From assembly GCA_024742275.1 (NCBI GenBank), contig JANSYS010000001.1, forward strand, positions 124,001-188,000: a stretch of 64,000 nucleotides of DNA. Reading direction: 5' to 3'. This document shows positions 1 through 8,499 of the stretch, piece after piece. A program made the translations under genes and the position numbers. This DNA comes from Alphaproteobacteria bacterium. Lineage in GTDB: Bacteria; Pseudomonadota; Alphaproteobacteria; Thalassobaculales; Thalassobaculaceae. The notes under the pieces were generated by a model. It had not been told where the DNA came from, made no database searches, and worked only from the letters and a program-made list of their open reading frames with translations. Position 1 is the first letter of the stretch, and each line of letters begins with the position of its first letter.

Positions 1-662
1 TAGCGCCGCAGATTCTCGCGGACCCGGTCGTAGACGACAACGGTGTCGTTGATCGAGTAGCCGGCGATGGTCAGGACGGCGGCCACCGTCGCCAGATTGA
101 ACTCATGCTGGATCAGCGCGAACAGCCCGAGCGTCGAGATGATGTCGTGGCTCAGCGCCACGATGGCCCCCACGCCGAACTGCCACTCGAAACGGAACCA
201 GATGTAGACCAGGATCGACAGCAGGGCGAGGCTGACCGCCAGAATGCCGGCCTCGATCAGTTCCTGGCCGACTGTAGGGCCGACGAATTCCGTACGACGG
301 AACTCGACATCGGAGGGCAGAGCGTCCCGGACCACCTGGATGGCCTTGATCTGCTCCGCCTCTTCTCCCTCCTGGCGCTGGATGCGGATCAGCACGTCGC
401 GGTCCGACCCGAACTCCTGCAGGCTCACATCGCCGAGACCGAGCCCGTTCAGCGTCGACCGCATCTGGGCGATGTCCGCAGGCCCGTCCGTCTGGACCTC
501 GATCAGGGTGCCGCCCTTGAAGTCGATGCCGAAATTCAGGCCGATGCCGAACACCGCCCCGATAGACCCCAGGACAAGGGCAGCCGACAGCGCGAACGCG
601 ATCAATCGATACTGGATGAACTGGATCTTGGTATTCCGTGGAACGAGGCGGAGGGGTTTCAT
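1..662 (-). CDS. secF: Protein translocase subunit SecF (partial, 3' end beyond left edge)
   Basis: SecF is an inner-membrane subunit that with SecD uses proton motive force to help SecYEG export proteins. Reading the minus strand from the ATG at 662 gives MKPLRLVPRNTKIQ, a first membrane segment, then the family signature GLNFGIDFKGGTLIEVQ. Near the left edge it reads YSINDTVVVYDRVREN, a conserved SecF motif. About 220 codons are present and the family is usually a little over 300, so the C-terminal third is outside. It starts 14 bases after the secD stop and is clearly co-transcribed with yajC and secD. Confidence 0.95.
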   Translation of the reverse strand, partial: MKPLRLVPRNTKIQFIQYRLIAFALSAALVLGSIGAVFGIGLNFGIDFKGGTLIEVQTDGPADIAQMRSTLNGLGLGDVSLQEFGSDRDVLIRIQRQEGEEAEQIKAIQVVRDALPSDVEFRRTEFVGPTVGQELIEAGILAVSLALLSILVYIWFRFEWQFGVGAIVALSHDIISTLGLFALIQHEFNLATVAAVLTIAGYSINDTVVVYDRVRENLRR

Positions 663-676
663 GGGCTCTCTCCTCC

Positions 677-2218
677 TCAGATCGGCAACGTGGTAGGCCG
701 CCGACGACGGGCCCAATGGGCGACGAACAGTCGGGTGACCATTATGGCGGTGAACATCGACGTCATGATTCCAATGCCCAGCGTCACCGCGAAGCCCTTC
801 ACGGGGCCCGAGCCGAGCGCGAACAGGAACACGGCGGCGAACAGTGTCGTCAGGTTGCTGTCGACGATGGTGGTCAAGGCCCGGCTGTAACCGGCCTCTA
901 AAGCATTGATCGGCGAGCGGCCGGCGTCGATCTCTTCGCGGACCCGCTCGAAGATGAGCACGTTCGCATCGACCGCCATGCCGATTGTGAGCACAATTCC
1001 GGCGATACCCGGTAACGTGAGGGTCGCCTGCAGAGCGGACAGCGCCCCGAGAATCAAGGCGATGTTGAAGAACAGCGCAATGTTCGCGAAAACCCCGAAC
1101 AGTCCATAGCAGACGATCATGAACCCGACGACGAGCACCAGACCGATCACGGCGGCAATCTCGCCGGCGGCGATGGAGTCGGCTCCGAGGCCCGGGCCGA
1201 CCGACCGTTCTTCGAGCACCGTGAGCGGCGCCGGCAACGCGCCTGCCCGGAGCAGCAGAGCAAGGTCCTGGGCCTCCTGGACGGAGAACCGACCACTGAT
1301 CTGCGCCGAGCCTCCGAGGATCGGCTCGCGGATGACCGGTGCGGATATGACCTGGCCGTCGAGCACGATAGCGAAGGGCTTTCCGACGTTTTCGGCGGTC
1401 GCCCGGCCGAACCGCTGACCGCCTGCGCTATCAAAGCGGATCGTGACGACGGGCTGGTTGCTCTGATCGAACGACGGTTGAGCGTCTACCAGGTTCTCCC
1501 CGCTCACCATCACCCGTCGCTCGATGACGATCCGCCCGCCGTCCAGAAGCGGCAACGTGCGGGCGCCCGGCGGCGGACGGTTGGTGTCGGCACCGACGGC
1601 GACCAGGTGGAAAGTGAGCTTGGCCGTCTGGCCGATCAACTCCTTGATCCGCTGCGGATCATCGATGCCCGGAAGCTGGATCAGGATGCGCTCGTCGCCC
1701 TGCCGCTGGATCAGCGGCTCGCGCGTCCCGGTTTCGTCGACGCGGCGGCGTACGATCTCGATCGATTGCTGTACCGCATTAATCTTGATCTGTCGGATCG
1801 CCTCGTCGTCCATAAACAGAGACACCCGATTGCCGTCAACATCGACCGTTGCATCGCTGTCGAGGTCCGCTGCGATCTCGCGCGCCCGCTCGACATCGGC
1901 GCCCTCGCGCACCGTGAAACCCGCCGTCCCGTCGACGACGCCCAGATCGACATACCCGATACGCGCTTCGCGCAGGCTCCGGCGGGCACCGTCCACGATC
2001 GCTTCGAGACGTTCGCGGATCACGACGTCCGCCTCGACCTCAAGCAGCAGATACGAGCCGCCCTGCAGATCGAGCCCGAGGTTGATCTGCTTACCCGGCA
2101 CGCCTGTCGGAACCGCGTCTCCGATACCCTTCTCGAAGAGGTTCGGCGCGGCATAGGCAAGGCCCGCCAGACAGACGAACGCGACCAGGATCGTCTTCCA
2201 GGTATCGAACTGCATCAT
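677..2218 (-). CDS. secD: Protein translocase subunit SecD
   Basis: SecD partners with SecF in the accessory translocase complex of the inner membrane. The 513-residue protein has an N-terminal membrane segment at about residues 9-24 and the SecD motif LGLDLQGGSYLLLEV at 47-61. A large periplasmic region follows, then a C-terminal multi-pass domain with the RND-type motif AVDANVLIFERVREE. The length is normal for alphaproteobacterial SecD. Two tandem ATG codons (2218 and 2215) could both serve as start, and the Shine-Dalgarno is weak. It is the middle gene of yajC-secD-secF. Confidence 0.96.
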   Translation of the reverse strand: MMQFDTWKTILVAFVCLAGLAYAAPNLFEKGIGDAVPTGVPGKQINLGLDLQGGSYLLLEVEADVVIRERLEAIVDGARRSLREARIGYVDLGVVDGTAGFTVREGADVERAREIAADLDSDATVDVDGNRVSLFMDDEAIRQIKINAVQQSIEIVRRRVDETGTREPLIQRQGDERILIQLPGIDDPQRIKELIGQTAKLTFHLVAVGADTNRPPPGARTLPLLDGGRIVIERRVMVSGENLVDAQPSFDQSNQPVVTIRFDSAGGQRFGRATAENVGKPFAIVLDGQVISAPVIREPILGGSAQISGRFSVQEAQDLALLLRAGALPAPLTVLEERSVGPGLGADSIAAGEIAAVIGLVLVVGFMIVCYGLFGVFANIALFFNIALILGALSALQATLTLPGIAGIVLTIGMAVDANVLIFERVREEIDAGRSPINALEAGYSRALTTIVDSNLTTLFAAVFLFALGSGPVKGFAVTLGIGIMTSMFTAIMVTRLFVAHWARRRRPTTLPI

Positions 2219-2280
2219 GGGCGGGGTCTCCGCGGAGTTCGGGGCAGATCAGGCGCGTCGGATCCCGACGCGGAAACCGA

Positions 2281-2739
2281 TCAGGACTTGTCCGACTTCT
2301 GCCCGTCGGAGGCAGAGCCGTCGGAGGCAGAGCCGTCGGAGCCGGCGTCGTTGGCTTCTTCAGACGCGGTCGGCTCGGCGTCGTCGGCCTTCGCACCCTT
2401 CTTTTTCGGCGGCTTGCTGACGGGCTCGCCCTTGCCGCGGACTTCCGCGAGCATCGAGCGGACCATCTGCACCCGCACGCCATCGGCAATCTCGACCGTC
2501 AGCGTATCGTCGTCATCGCTGACCTTGGTCACGGTGCCGATAAGCCCGCCATTGCCGACAACCCGATCGCCGCGGCGAACGTTGGCCAGCATTTCCTTGT
2601 GCGCCTTCATCCGCTTCTGCTGAGGGCGAATCAGGAGGAAGTAGAAAACGACGAAAATCAGCACCAGCGGCAGGAGCTGGATGAGGAAGTCACCGCCCGG
2701 GGCGCCTCCCGTCTGCGCATAGGCAGTAGAAATGAGCAT
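2281..2739 (-). CDS. yajC: Preprotein translocase subunit YajC
   Basis: YajC is a small single-pass inner-membrane protein bound to SecDF. The protein has a short N-terminus, one membrane helix at about residues 19-37, then the family core IRPQQKRMKAHKEML and a beta-rich domain with GDRVVGNGGLIGTV. At 152 residues it is longer than a typical YajC of about 110 because of a charged, low-complexity tail rich in Ser, Asp and Ala that contains an SDGSA repeat. A GGGAGA Shine-Dalgarno precedes the ATG. It heads the sec operon and has its own likely promoter. Confidence 0.95.
   Translation of the reverse strand: MLISTAYAQTGGAPGGDFLIQLLPLVLIFVVFYFLLIRPQQKRMKAHKEMLANVRRGDRVVGNGGLIGTVTKVSDDDDTLTVEIADGVRVQMVRSMLAEVRGKGEPVSKPPKKKGAKADDAEPTASEEANDAGSDGSASDGSASDGQKSDKS
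2305..2334. repeat. Tandem 15-bp repeat inside yajC
   Basis: Two exact copies of GTCGGAGGCAGAGCC lie head to tail, with a third partial copy after them. They encode the SDGSA repeats of the YajC acidic tail. The unit is a multiple of three, so copy-number change would keep the reading frame. Confidence 0.8.
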
Positions 2740-3036
2740 GCGAAGGTCTCCCGCGGACCGGGTCCGCTCTCAGTTATCCCACCGTATATGGGGGCGCGAA
2801 GTGGCGGGACTATACCGACGGAGACATGAATTGCAACGTTGCGCCCGTTCCCGGCAAGCGGCGAGGAAGAGGCGAATTGACCCAGGGTTTGCCCGCCGGT
2901 AACGTCCGCCGCCGCTCCGTGCGTGAAGTCCCGGATTCCGGGCCGCGCAACGCCGCCTTCATTCGGCGGCGCAGCGGGCTTTAGAGGTGCCGTGCCCGGC
3001 GCCACTTTGGACGTCTCATAACCCGGACCCCGACCG
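2740..3036. other. Divergent intergenic region between yajC and the DUF815 ATPase gene
   Basis: This stretch of about 300 bases holds no credible gene. It carries the yajC promoter candidate and, facing right, TTGACC (2877-2882) and TAACGT (2900-2905) 17 bases apart. A short hairpin, CGCCGCC/GGCGGCG at 2951-2957 and 2965-2971, would lie in the leader of the rightward transcript. It has no T-tract, so it is not an obvious terminator. Confidence 0.5.
2809..2836 (-). promoter_or_regulatory. Putative sigma-70 promoter for yajC-secD-secF
   Basis: On the minus strand, TTGCAA at 2836-2831 and TATAGT at 2814-2809 are separated by 16 bases, giving a 4/6 match at -35 and 5/6 at -10. Transcription would start about 60 bases before the yajC ATG. 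This is by-eye matching only. Confidence 0.45.
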
Positions 3037-3897
3037 ATGAGCCTTGATGCCGAAACCCGCGCCCTTCTGACACGCATCGCAGACGCGCTGGACCGTCTGG
3101 CGCCGCCGGCGGTTGAACCGAGTGATATCCACGCTGCCGACGGGTTCGTCTGGAACGCCGAGCAGGGACGCCTCGCCCCGGTAAAGAAGATCAACCGGGT
3201 CGATATGAATCTGCTCAAGGGCGTGGAACTTCAGCGCACGACCCTGCTGGAAAACACGAAGCGTTTCGCCAACGGCCTGCCCGCCAACAATGCGCTCCTC
3301 TGGGGCGCCCGCGGCATGGGGAAGTCCTCTCTGGTCAAGGCCATCCACGCCGAAATCAATGCGGAAAACCCAGGGTCGCTCGCTCTGGTGGAGATGCATC
3401 GCGAGGACATGGAAACCCTGCCGCAGCTTCTCAACGTGCTGCGCGACGGCGACCGGCGCGCCATCGTGTTCTGCGACGACCTCTCCTTCGATCACCAGGA
3501 CAACGCCTACAAGTCGCTCAAGGCGGTGCTCGACGGCGGCATCGAGGGTCGGCCGGACAACGTCCTGTTCTATGCGACGTCCAACCGCCGGCATCTCATG
3601 GCCCGGGATATGATCGAGAACGAACGGTCGACGGCGATCAACCCATCGGAAGCGGTGGAAGAGAAGGTCTCGCTGTCGGATCGGTTCGGTCTCTGGCTCG
3701 GCTTCCACACCTGCGACCAGGACACCTACTTCGCCATGATCGAGGGCTATGTCGCGGCCTACGACATTCCGGTGAGCGGCGACGAGCTGATCGCCCGAGC
3801 CCGCGAATGGTCCGTCACCCGCGGCTCGCGGTCCGGCCGCGTCGCCTGGCAATTCATCCAGGATCTGGCGGGCGAGTTCGGCAAGAAAGTGGCCTGA
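3037..3897 (+). CDS. DUF815-family P-loop ATPase
   Basis: This 286-residue cytoplasmic protein matches the DUF815 AAA-like ATP-binding family, whose biological role is poorly defined. A Walker A motif GARGMGKSS lies at residues 90-98 and a Walker B-like strand IVFCDDLSF at about 143-151. Further on, the motif FYATSNRRHLM resembles AAA sensor 1. The N-terminal 60 residues contain no membrane segment. Members of this family commonly sit beside yajC-secDF in alphaproteobacteria, here divergently, which suggests but does not prove a link to envelope or secretion functions. Confidence 0.85.
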   Translation: MSLDAETRALLTRIADALDRLAPPAVEPSDIHAADGFVWNAEQGRLAPVKKINRVDMNLLKGVELQRTTLLENTKRFANGLPANNALLWGARGMGKSSLVKAIHAEINAENPGSLALVEMHREDMETLPQLLNVLRDGDRRAIVFCDDLSFDHQDNAYKSLKAVLDGGIEGRPDNVLFYATSNRRHLMARDMIENERSTAINPSEAVEEKVSLSDRFGLWLGFHTCDQDTYFAMIEGYVAAYDIPVSGDELIARAREWSVTRGSRSGRVAWQFIQDLAGEFGKKVA

Positions 3898-3929
3898 TCG
3901 ACGAACGCGGCGCGCCGGATGCAAGGTAG

Positions 3930-4292
3930 ATGCTCGAAAGCCTGACCCTTCTTCTGGCCTGCCAGCTCGTGGGCGAAGTGCTGGTCGCCTATTTCGCCAT
4001 CCCGGTGCCCGGCCCGGTCGTCGGGATGGTGCTGCTGTTCATCGGTCTCTGCATTCGCCGGGGCGTTCCGGCACCGCTCCAGCAGACGGCGAGCGGGCTT
4101 CTCTCCCATCTGTCGCTGCTGTTCGTGCCCGCCGGTACCGGCGTGCTTCTGCATGTCGCACTGATCCGCGAGGCCCTGATCCCGATCGGCGTCTCCCTTG
4201 TGGTCAGCACGTTGGTCGCCGTGGCGGTCACCGCCCTCGCGATGGTCGGGTTCGAACGGCTGTCCGGCCGCAAGGGGAGCGGCGGCCCGTGA
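3930..4292 (+). CDS. lrgA: CidA/LrgA family membrane protein
   Basis: This 120-residue, highly hydrophobic protein of about four membrane segments has the family motif GPVVGMVLLFIGL near residues 28-40. CidA/LrgA proteins are holin-like and are linked to murein hydrolase control or to export of small organic acids such as pyruvate or glycolate. It starts 32 bases after the DUF815 gene, and its stop codon overlaps the GTG start of lrgB, so the three are probably co-transcribed. Which physiological role applies here cannot be told from sequence. Confidence 0.88.
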   Translation: MLESLTLLLACQLVGEVLVAYFAIPVPGPVVGMVLLFIGLCIRRGVPAPLQQTASGLLSHLSLLFVPAGTGVLLHVALIREALIPIGVSLVVSTLVAVAVTALAMVGFERLSGRKGSGGP

Positions 4293-5005
4293 ACGATCTC
4301 GGCGACATCTGGGTCTACCTCTCGTCCAGTCCCCTGCTTCACCTGACGACGACGCTCGTCGCCTATCTGATCGGCGCCCGGCTGTACCGACGCTTCAACC
4401 TGAACCCGCTCCTCAACCCGGTGCTCATTGCCGTCGTGATCCTCGTGAGCGTGCTGCTGGTCACCGATACCGACTACGCGACCTATTTCGAAGGCGCCCA
4501 GTTCGTTCACTTCCTGCTCGGCCCGGCGACCGTCGCGCTGGCGATCCCGCTCTACAATCAGATCGACCGGGTGCGGCGCTCTGCGGTTGCTCTTCTGAGC
4601 GCGCTGGTGCTCGGCTCGCTGTCCGCGGCGGCCAGCGCGGCGGCGATCGCCTGGGGCCTTGGAGCGGGACCGGAAGTGGTCGCGTCGATCGCACCGAAGT
4701 CGGTCACCACGCCCATTGCCATGGGCATCTCTGAGAAACTGGGCGGCTTGCCGTCGCTGACGGCCGTGCTCGTCATTCTGACCGGGGTCCTCGGCGCGAC
4801 CCTGGGCCCGCTGCTGCTGAACCTCCTGCGGATCCGCGACTGGCGGGCACGAGGACTGGCGATCGGTGTCGCGGGCCACGGTATCGGCACCGCTCGGGCC
4901 ATGCAGGTCAGCGAGATCGCCGGCGCCTTCGCCGGTCTCGCCATGGGCCTCAACGCGCTCGCCACGGCGATCCTGTTACCCCTGATCTGGGCCTGGGTCT
5001 TCTGA
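4289..5005 (+). CDS. lrgB: LrgB family membrane protein
   Basis: This 238-residue polytopic inner-membrane protein is the usual partner of LrgA. Recognisable family segments are GPATVALAIPLYNQ and APKSVTTPIAMGISEKLGG, followed by GHGIGTARAMQ near the end. It begins with GTG at 4289, overlapping the lrgA stop (GTGA), which indicates translational coupling. A hairpin at 5016-5047 follows the stop codon. The LrgAB pair is implicated in cell-lysis control or in plastidic glycolate/glycerate-type and pyruvate transport, and the substrate here is unknown. Confidence 0.9.
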   Translation: MNDLGDIWVYLSSSPLLHLTTTLVAYLIGARLYRRFNLNPLLNPVLIAVVILVSVLLVTDTDYATYFEGAQFVHFLLGPATVALAIPLYNQIDRVRRSAVALLSALVLGSLSAAASAAAIAWGLGAGPEVVASIAPKSVTTPIAMGISEKLGGLPSLTAVLVILTGVLGATLGPLLLNLLRIRDWRARGLAIGVAGHGIGTARAMQVSEIAGAFAGLAMGLNALATAILLPLIWAWVF

Positions 5006-5015
5006 ACTCCCTATG

Positions 5016-5047
5016 AGGGGCGACGGGACTTGGGGCTGGTCGCCCCT
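5016..5047. terminator. Inverted repeat between convergent genes, likely bidirectional terminator
   Basis: AGGGGCGAC at 5016-5024 and GTCGCCCCT at 5039-5047 form a perfect 9-bp stem with a 14-base loop, between the lrgB stop and the stop of the decarboxylase gene on the other strand. No long T-tract follows, so termination strength is uncertain. Confidence 0.55.
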
Positions 5048-5100
5048 ATGGGATTTCTGGTCCCTGGCCAAGTGCCTCCCATTCACCGACTGAACAGCCA

Positions 5101-6513
5101 TCAATTCGCCGCAAGTTCGCGGATCACGGACCAGCCCTCTTCAACATGGCGTTGCTCGGTGGTCGTCTGGCCGATCGACATGCGGATGACGTAGCAACCG
5201 TTCACCCGATTCTGGGTGAGATAGATCCGGCCGTCATCGTTGATCCTGTGTAGCAACGCCTCGTTCAGACGGTCGAGCTCGGCCGGGGCGTCCACACCGC
5301 GCGGGTGATAGCGGAAATTGATCAGCGACAAAACCGGCGGCGCCATGACTTCAAAGTCAGGGTCGGCCTCGACCCAATCCGCGAACAGCCCGCCCAGGCG
5401 GACATGCTCGCGGATGATCGCCTGCAGCCCTTCCACCCCGTAGCTGCGGATCACGAACCAGAGCTTCAGCGCCCGGAACCGGCGGCCCAGCGGTACGCCC
5501 CAGTCGCGGTAGTCGATGACCGCATCGGCCTCCCGGCTCTTCAGGAACTCCGGCAGGATCGAGAAGGTGCGGACCAGGGCGTCCGGGTCCTTCACGTAAT
5601 GGGCCGAGCAGTCGAAATTGGTCAGCAGCCATTTATGCGGGTTGAAGACCACGCTGTCGGCCAGCTCGATCCCGTCGAACATCCAACGGTGCTCGGGGCA
5701 GATCAGGGCGCTGCCGGCCCAGGCGGCGTCCACATGCAGGAAGATTTCGTGGCGCCGACAGAGCTCACCGATCTGCCGCAGCGGATCGACCGCTCCGACA
5801 CCGGTGCCGCCAACCGACGCGACGACGCACGCCGGACGGACGCCCGCAGCGAGATCGCTCTCGATCGCAGCCTCCAGCGCATCCACCCTCAGCCGAAACG
5901 ACTCGTCCACCGCGATCTTGCGGAACCCGGCGAGGCCAAGTCCGGCGATCTTCACGTTCTTCTCGGTCGCCGAGTGAGTCTGCTCCGACGTGTAGACCGC
6001 CATCGGCGGGTGCGCCCTCAATCCTTCCGAATTGACCGCCCAACCCGTCGCCTTCTCCCGTGCCGTCAGGATCGCGGCCAGAATGGCGCTGGAGGCGCTG
6101 TCCTGAATGACCCCGGTGAATCCGTCCGGCATGCCCACCATCTGCCGTAGCCAGTCCAGGACCCTGGTCTCCATCTCGGTCGCGGCCGGGCTGGTCTGCC
6201 ATAGCATGCACTGGGCGCCGAGGGTCGCGGTGAGCATCTCAGCCAGGACCGAGGGCGGGCTCGAGTTTGCGGGGAAGTAAGCGAAGAAGCGCGGGTGCTG
6301 CCAGTGTGTGACCCCTGGGAGAATGTCCCGCTGGAAGTCCGCGACGATCGTCTCCATCGCCTCTCCGGTCTCTGGCGGCCCTTCCGGAAGCCGCGCGGCG
6401 ATCTCGCCGGGCGCGGTCTGGGCCCGAACCGGATATTGCTCCACCCCCTCCAGGAAATCGGCCATCCAGTCGACCATGGCGTGGGCGTGTCGGCGGAACT
6501 CCTCCGGCGTCAT
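5101..6513 (-). CDS. Pyridoxal-phosphate-dependent amino-acid decarboxylase (group II, aromatic type)
   Basis: This 470-residue cytosolic enzyme belongs to the group II decarboxylases that include aromatic-L-amino-acid decarboxylase. The substrate-region motif WQHPRFFAYFP lies at 71-81, the cofactor-stacking His is at 180 (TSEQTHSA), the HVDAAWAG Asp is at 262, and the Schiff-base Lys is at 294 in NPHKW. It is full length. It begins 10 bases after the stop of the LysM/M23 gene and is probably read through from it. The amine product cannot be predicted; an aromatic substrate is most likely. Confidence 0.87.
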   Translation of the reverse strand: MTPEEFRRHAHAMVDWMADFLEGVEQYPVRAQTAPGEIAARLPEGPPETGEAMETIVADFQRDILPGVTHWQHPRFFAYFPANSSPPSVLAEMLTATLGAQCMLWQTSPAATEMETRVLDWLRQMVGMPDGFTGVIQDSASSAILAAILTAREKATGWAVNSEGLRAHPPMAVYTSEQTHSATEKNVKIAGLGLAGFRKIAVDESFRLRVDALEAAIESDLAAGVRPACVVASVGGTGVGAVDPLRQIGELCRRHEIFLHVDAAWAGSALICPEHRWMFDGIELADSVVFNPHKWLLTNFDCSAHYVKDPDALVRTFSILPEFLKSREADAVIDYRDWGVPLGRRFRALKLWFVIRSYGVEGLQAIIREHVRLGGLFADWVEADPDFEVMAPPVLSLINFRYHPRGVDAPAELDRLNEALLHRINDDGRIYLTQNRVNGCYVIRMSIGQTTTEQRHVEEGWSVIRELAAN

Positions 6514-6523
6514 GGGCGGCAGC

Positions 6524-7687
6524 CTACTCGACGACCAGCATCGAGACCTGCGCCGGCGGAAGCTGCTTGCGCGGGTCGACCGGACGCGGGCCTTTGCGAA
6601 TCTCGAAATGGAGTTGCGGTTCCGAGACGTTGCCGGTCTGCCCGACCGTGGCGATGACCTGGCCTCGCTGCACCTTGTCTCCGCGATTCACAAGGAGCCT
6701 GTCGGCGTGGGCATAGGCTGTCGTGTATCCGCCATCGTGTTTGATCAGCAGAAGGTTTCCGAAGCCCCGTAGCTCGTTGCCCGCGTAGACCACGATGCCG
6801 TTCTCGGCCGCCCGAATCTCGGAGCCGGCCGGCGCCAGAATGTTGATACCGTCGTTGTGGAGTCCGCCTTCGCGCGGTCCGAAGCCGGAGACCACCCGCC
6901 CCCTCACCGGCCAGGCGAACCCTCTTCCGGTCCGCGACGGCGGCGTCAGCGATACGGTGCGCGCAGCAACGGCAGGGCTGGTGCGGACGACGACCGGTGC
7001 TGTCTGCCCCCCGCTCCCCGTGGCGTCGGCGATCGCCTTTGGTCTCGGCTGCGGCAGCGGAGCGCCGGACGACGAAGTCGGCGGTACGGGCTGCGATGCG
7101 GTGCGGGCGGTCGGGAAATGGAGCTGTCCGCCGCCGCTCCACGGCTTCCCGGCTGTGCCGCCGGACGGAGCGGTACCAGAGCCGGAGACCGCACCCGACG
7201 CTGCGCCGGCCGTACCTCTCGGCTCGGGAACCATCCTTGGCGCGCGAGCGGCCACGGACACCCCTGACGGCGGCGGCGCCACTCGCGACCCAGGTAGCCG
7301 GAGCGTCTCACCCACCCGGATCAGGTAGGGCGGCCGCAGATTGTTGGCGACGACCAGGGAACGCATCGACACGCCGTATCGCTGGGCGATCTCCGACACG
7401 GTATCACCCGATCGCACGATATGGACCGCACCGCCGGGCATCCGCAAACGGTCGCCGGGCCTGAGCAGATACGGCGGACGCAACCCATTCGCATCGATGA
7501 TCTCCCGCGGGCTGACGCCATAGCGCTGAGAAAGCTTGTAGACATTGTCTCCCGGCCGCACGGTGATGACGCCGCCGGCAGGGACGCCTGCCGAACTGGT
7601 GGGCCCGTTCACGGCACGCGGCTGCGAGCTCACGGCGCACCCGGCCATGAGCAATCCGACAACGGCGAGGAGAACTGCCGGTTTCAC
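6524..7687 (-). CDS. nlpD: LysM/M23 NlpD- or DipM-type peptidoglycan lipoprotein
   Basis: The protein has a lipoprotein signal (LLMAGC, Cys16) and two LysM peptidoglycan-binding repeats at about residues 40-85 and 89-133. A Pro/Ser/Gly-rich linker leads to a C-terminal M23 domain from about residue 265. The M23 core shows GFGPREGGLHNDGINI, GGYTTAYAHADRL and QLHFEIR. The usual H-x-G-x-D metal motif reads HNDGIN, so zinc binding is doubtful. NlpD and DipM, which resemble it, activate amidases during division without cutting peptidoglycan themselves. It follows pcm and surE as in many proteobacteria. Confidence 0.85.
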   Translation of the reverse strand: MKPAVLLAVVGLLMAGCAVSSQPRAVNGPTSSAGVPAGGVITVRPGDNVYKLSQRYGVSPREIIDANGLRPPYLLRPGDRLRMPGGAVHIVRSGDTVSEIAQRYGVSMRSLVVANNLRPPYLIRVGETLRLPGSRVAPPPSGVSVAARAPRMVPEPRGTAGAASGAVSGSGTAPSGGTAGKPWSGGGQLHFPTARTASQPVPPTSSSGAPLPQPRPKAIADATGSGGQTAPVVVRTSPAVAARTVSLTPPSRTGRGFAWPVRGRVVSGFGPREGGLHNDGINILAPAGSEIRAAENGIVVYAGNELRGFGNLLLIKHDGGYTTAYAHADRLLVNRGDKVQRGQVIATVGQTGNVSEPQLHFEIRKGPRPVDPRKQLPPAQVSMLVVE

Positions 7688-7845
7688 GTCACCACCTTCG
7701 AGACCGAGGGTCAGAACCGCATGCTGTCACCAGACTCTTATGACCCGAATAGCCGATTCATTCAATGAATTCCATAAGCTCCTGGAATTGCTTAAGGCTT
7801 GATGTGATGAGCGGTTCCGGTCGTCATGCCGAGCCGGTCCTTCAC

Positions 7846-8499
7846 CTACCGCGTCGCCGACGCCTTCACGTCGCCAGGCACGAGCGGAACGAAACGGACA
7901 TCAAGAAGCGGCTCCTCGACGATCCCGTCCTTCGTACGACGGTAGCGAACCAACTTCTGAAGGTCCGAAGAACGGCCAATCGGAATCACCAGACGCCCCC
8001 CCTCTCCCAACTGCTCGAGAAGCGCCTCCGGAACGTGAGGAGCCGCCGCCGTCACGATGATCGCCTGGAACGGCGCCTGTTCCGGCCACCCGCGCCATCC
8101 GTCACCGATGCGGGTATGGATGTTGTGTAGCTTCATCCGGGCGAACCGCTCCTCGGCCGTCGTCATCAACTCCTTGTGCCGCTCGATCGTGTAGACGCGA
8201 CGGGCGACTTTCGCGAGTACCGCCGCCTGGTAGCCGGAACCGGTTCCAATCTCCAGGACCTTGGTCCGATCCGTCAGTTCCAGTGCCTGGGTCATGAAGG
8301 CGACGATAAACGGTTGGCTGATGGTCTGCCCCTGGGCGATCGGCAACGCCCGATCTTCCCATGCCTGATCGAGAAATGCCGGATCGACGAACAGCTCCCT
8401 CGGCACCCGCTCCAGCGCGCCCAAAACCTTCGAGTCGGTGATACCACCACGCCGCAAGCTCATAATGAGCCTGATCTTGCGGGCCTCGTCGTGGCTCAC
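7846..8499 (-). CDS. pcm: Protein-L-isoaspartate O-methyltransferase
   Basis: This enzyme repairs isoaspartyl residues in damaged proteins using S-adenosylmethionine. The 217-residue product starts at a GTG (8499) whose bases overlap the surE stop (GTGA). That choice gives the usual N-terminus and rejects a longer in-frame extension running through surE. The conserved motif GQTISQP at 57-63 holds the active-site Ser, and VLEIGTGSGYQAA at 81-93 is the AdoMet-binding glycine loop. The C-terminus carries RFVPLVPG. surE-pcm coupling is typical. Confidence 0.95.
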   Translation of the reverse strand: MSHDEARKIRLIMSLRRGGITDSKVLGALERVPRELFVDPAFLDQAWEDRALPIAQGQTISQPFIVAFMTQALELTDRTKVLEIGTGSGYQAAVLAKVARRVYTIERHKELMTTAEERFARMKLHNIHTRIGDGWRGWPEQAPFQAIIVTAAAPHVPEALLEQLGEGGRLVIPIGRSSDLQKLVRYRRTKDGIVEEPLLDVRFVPLVPGDVKASATR

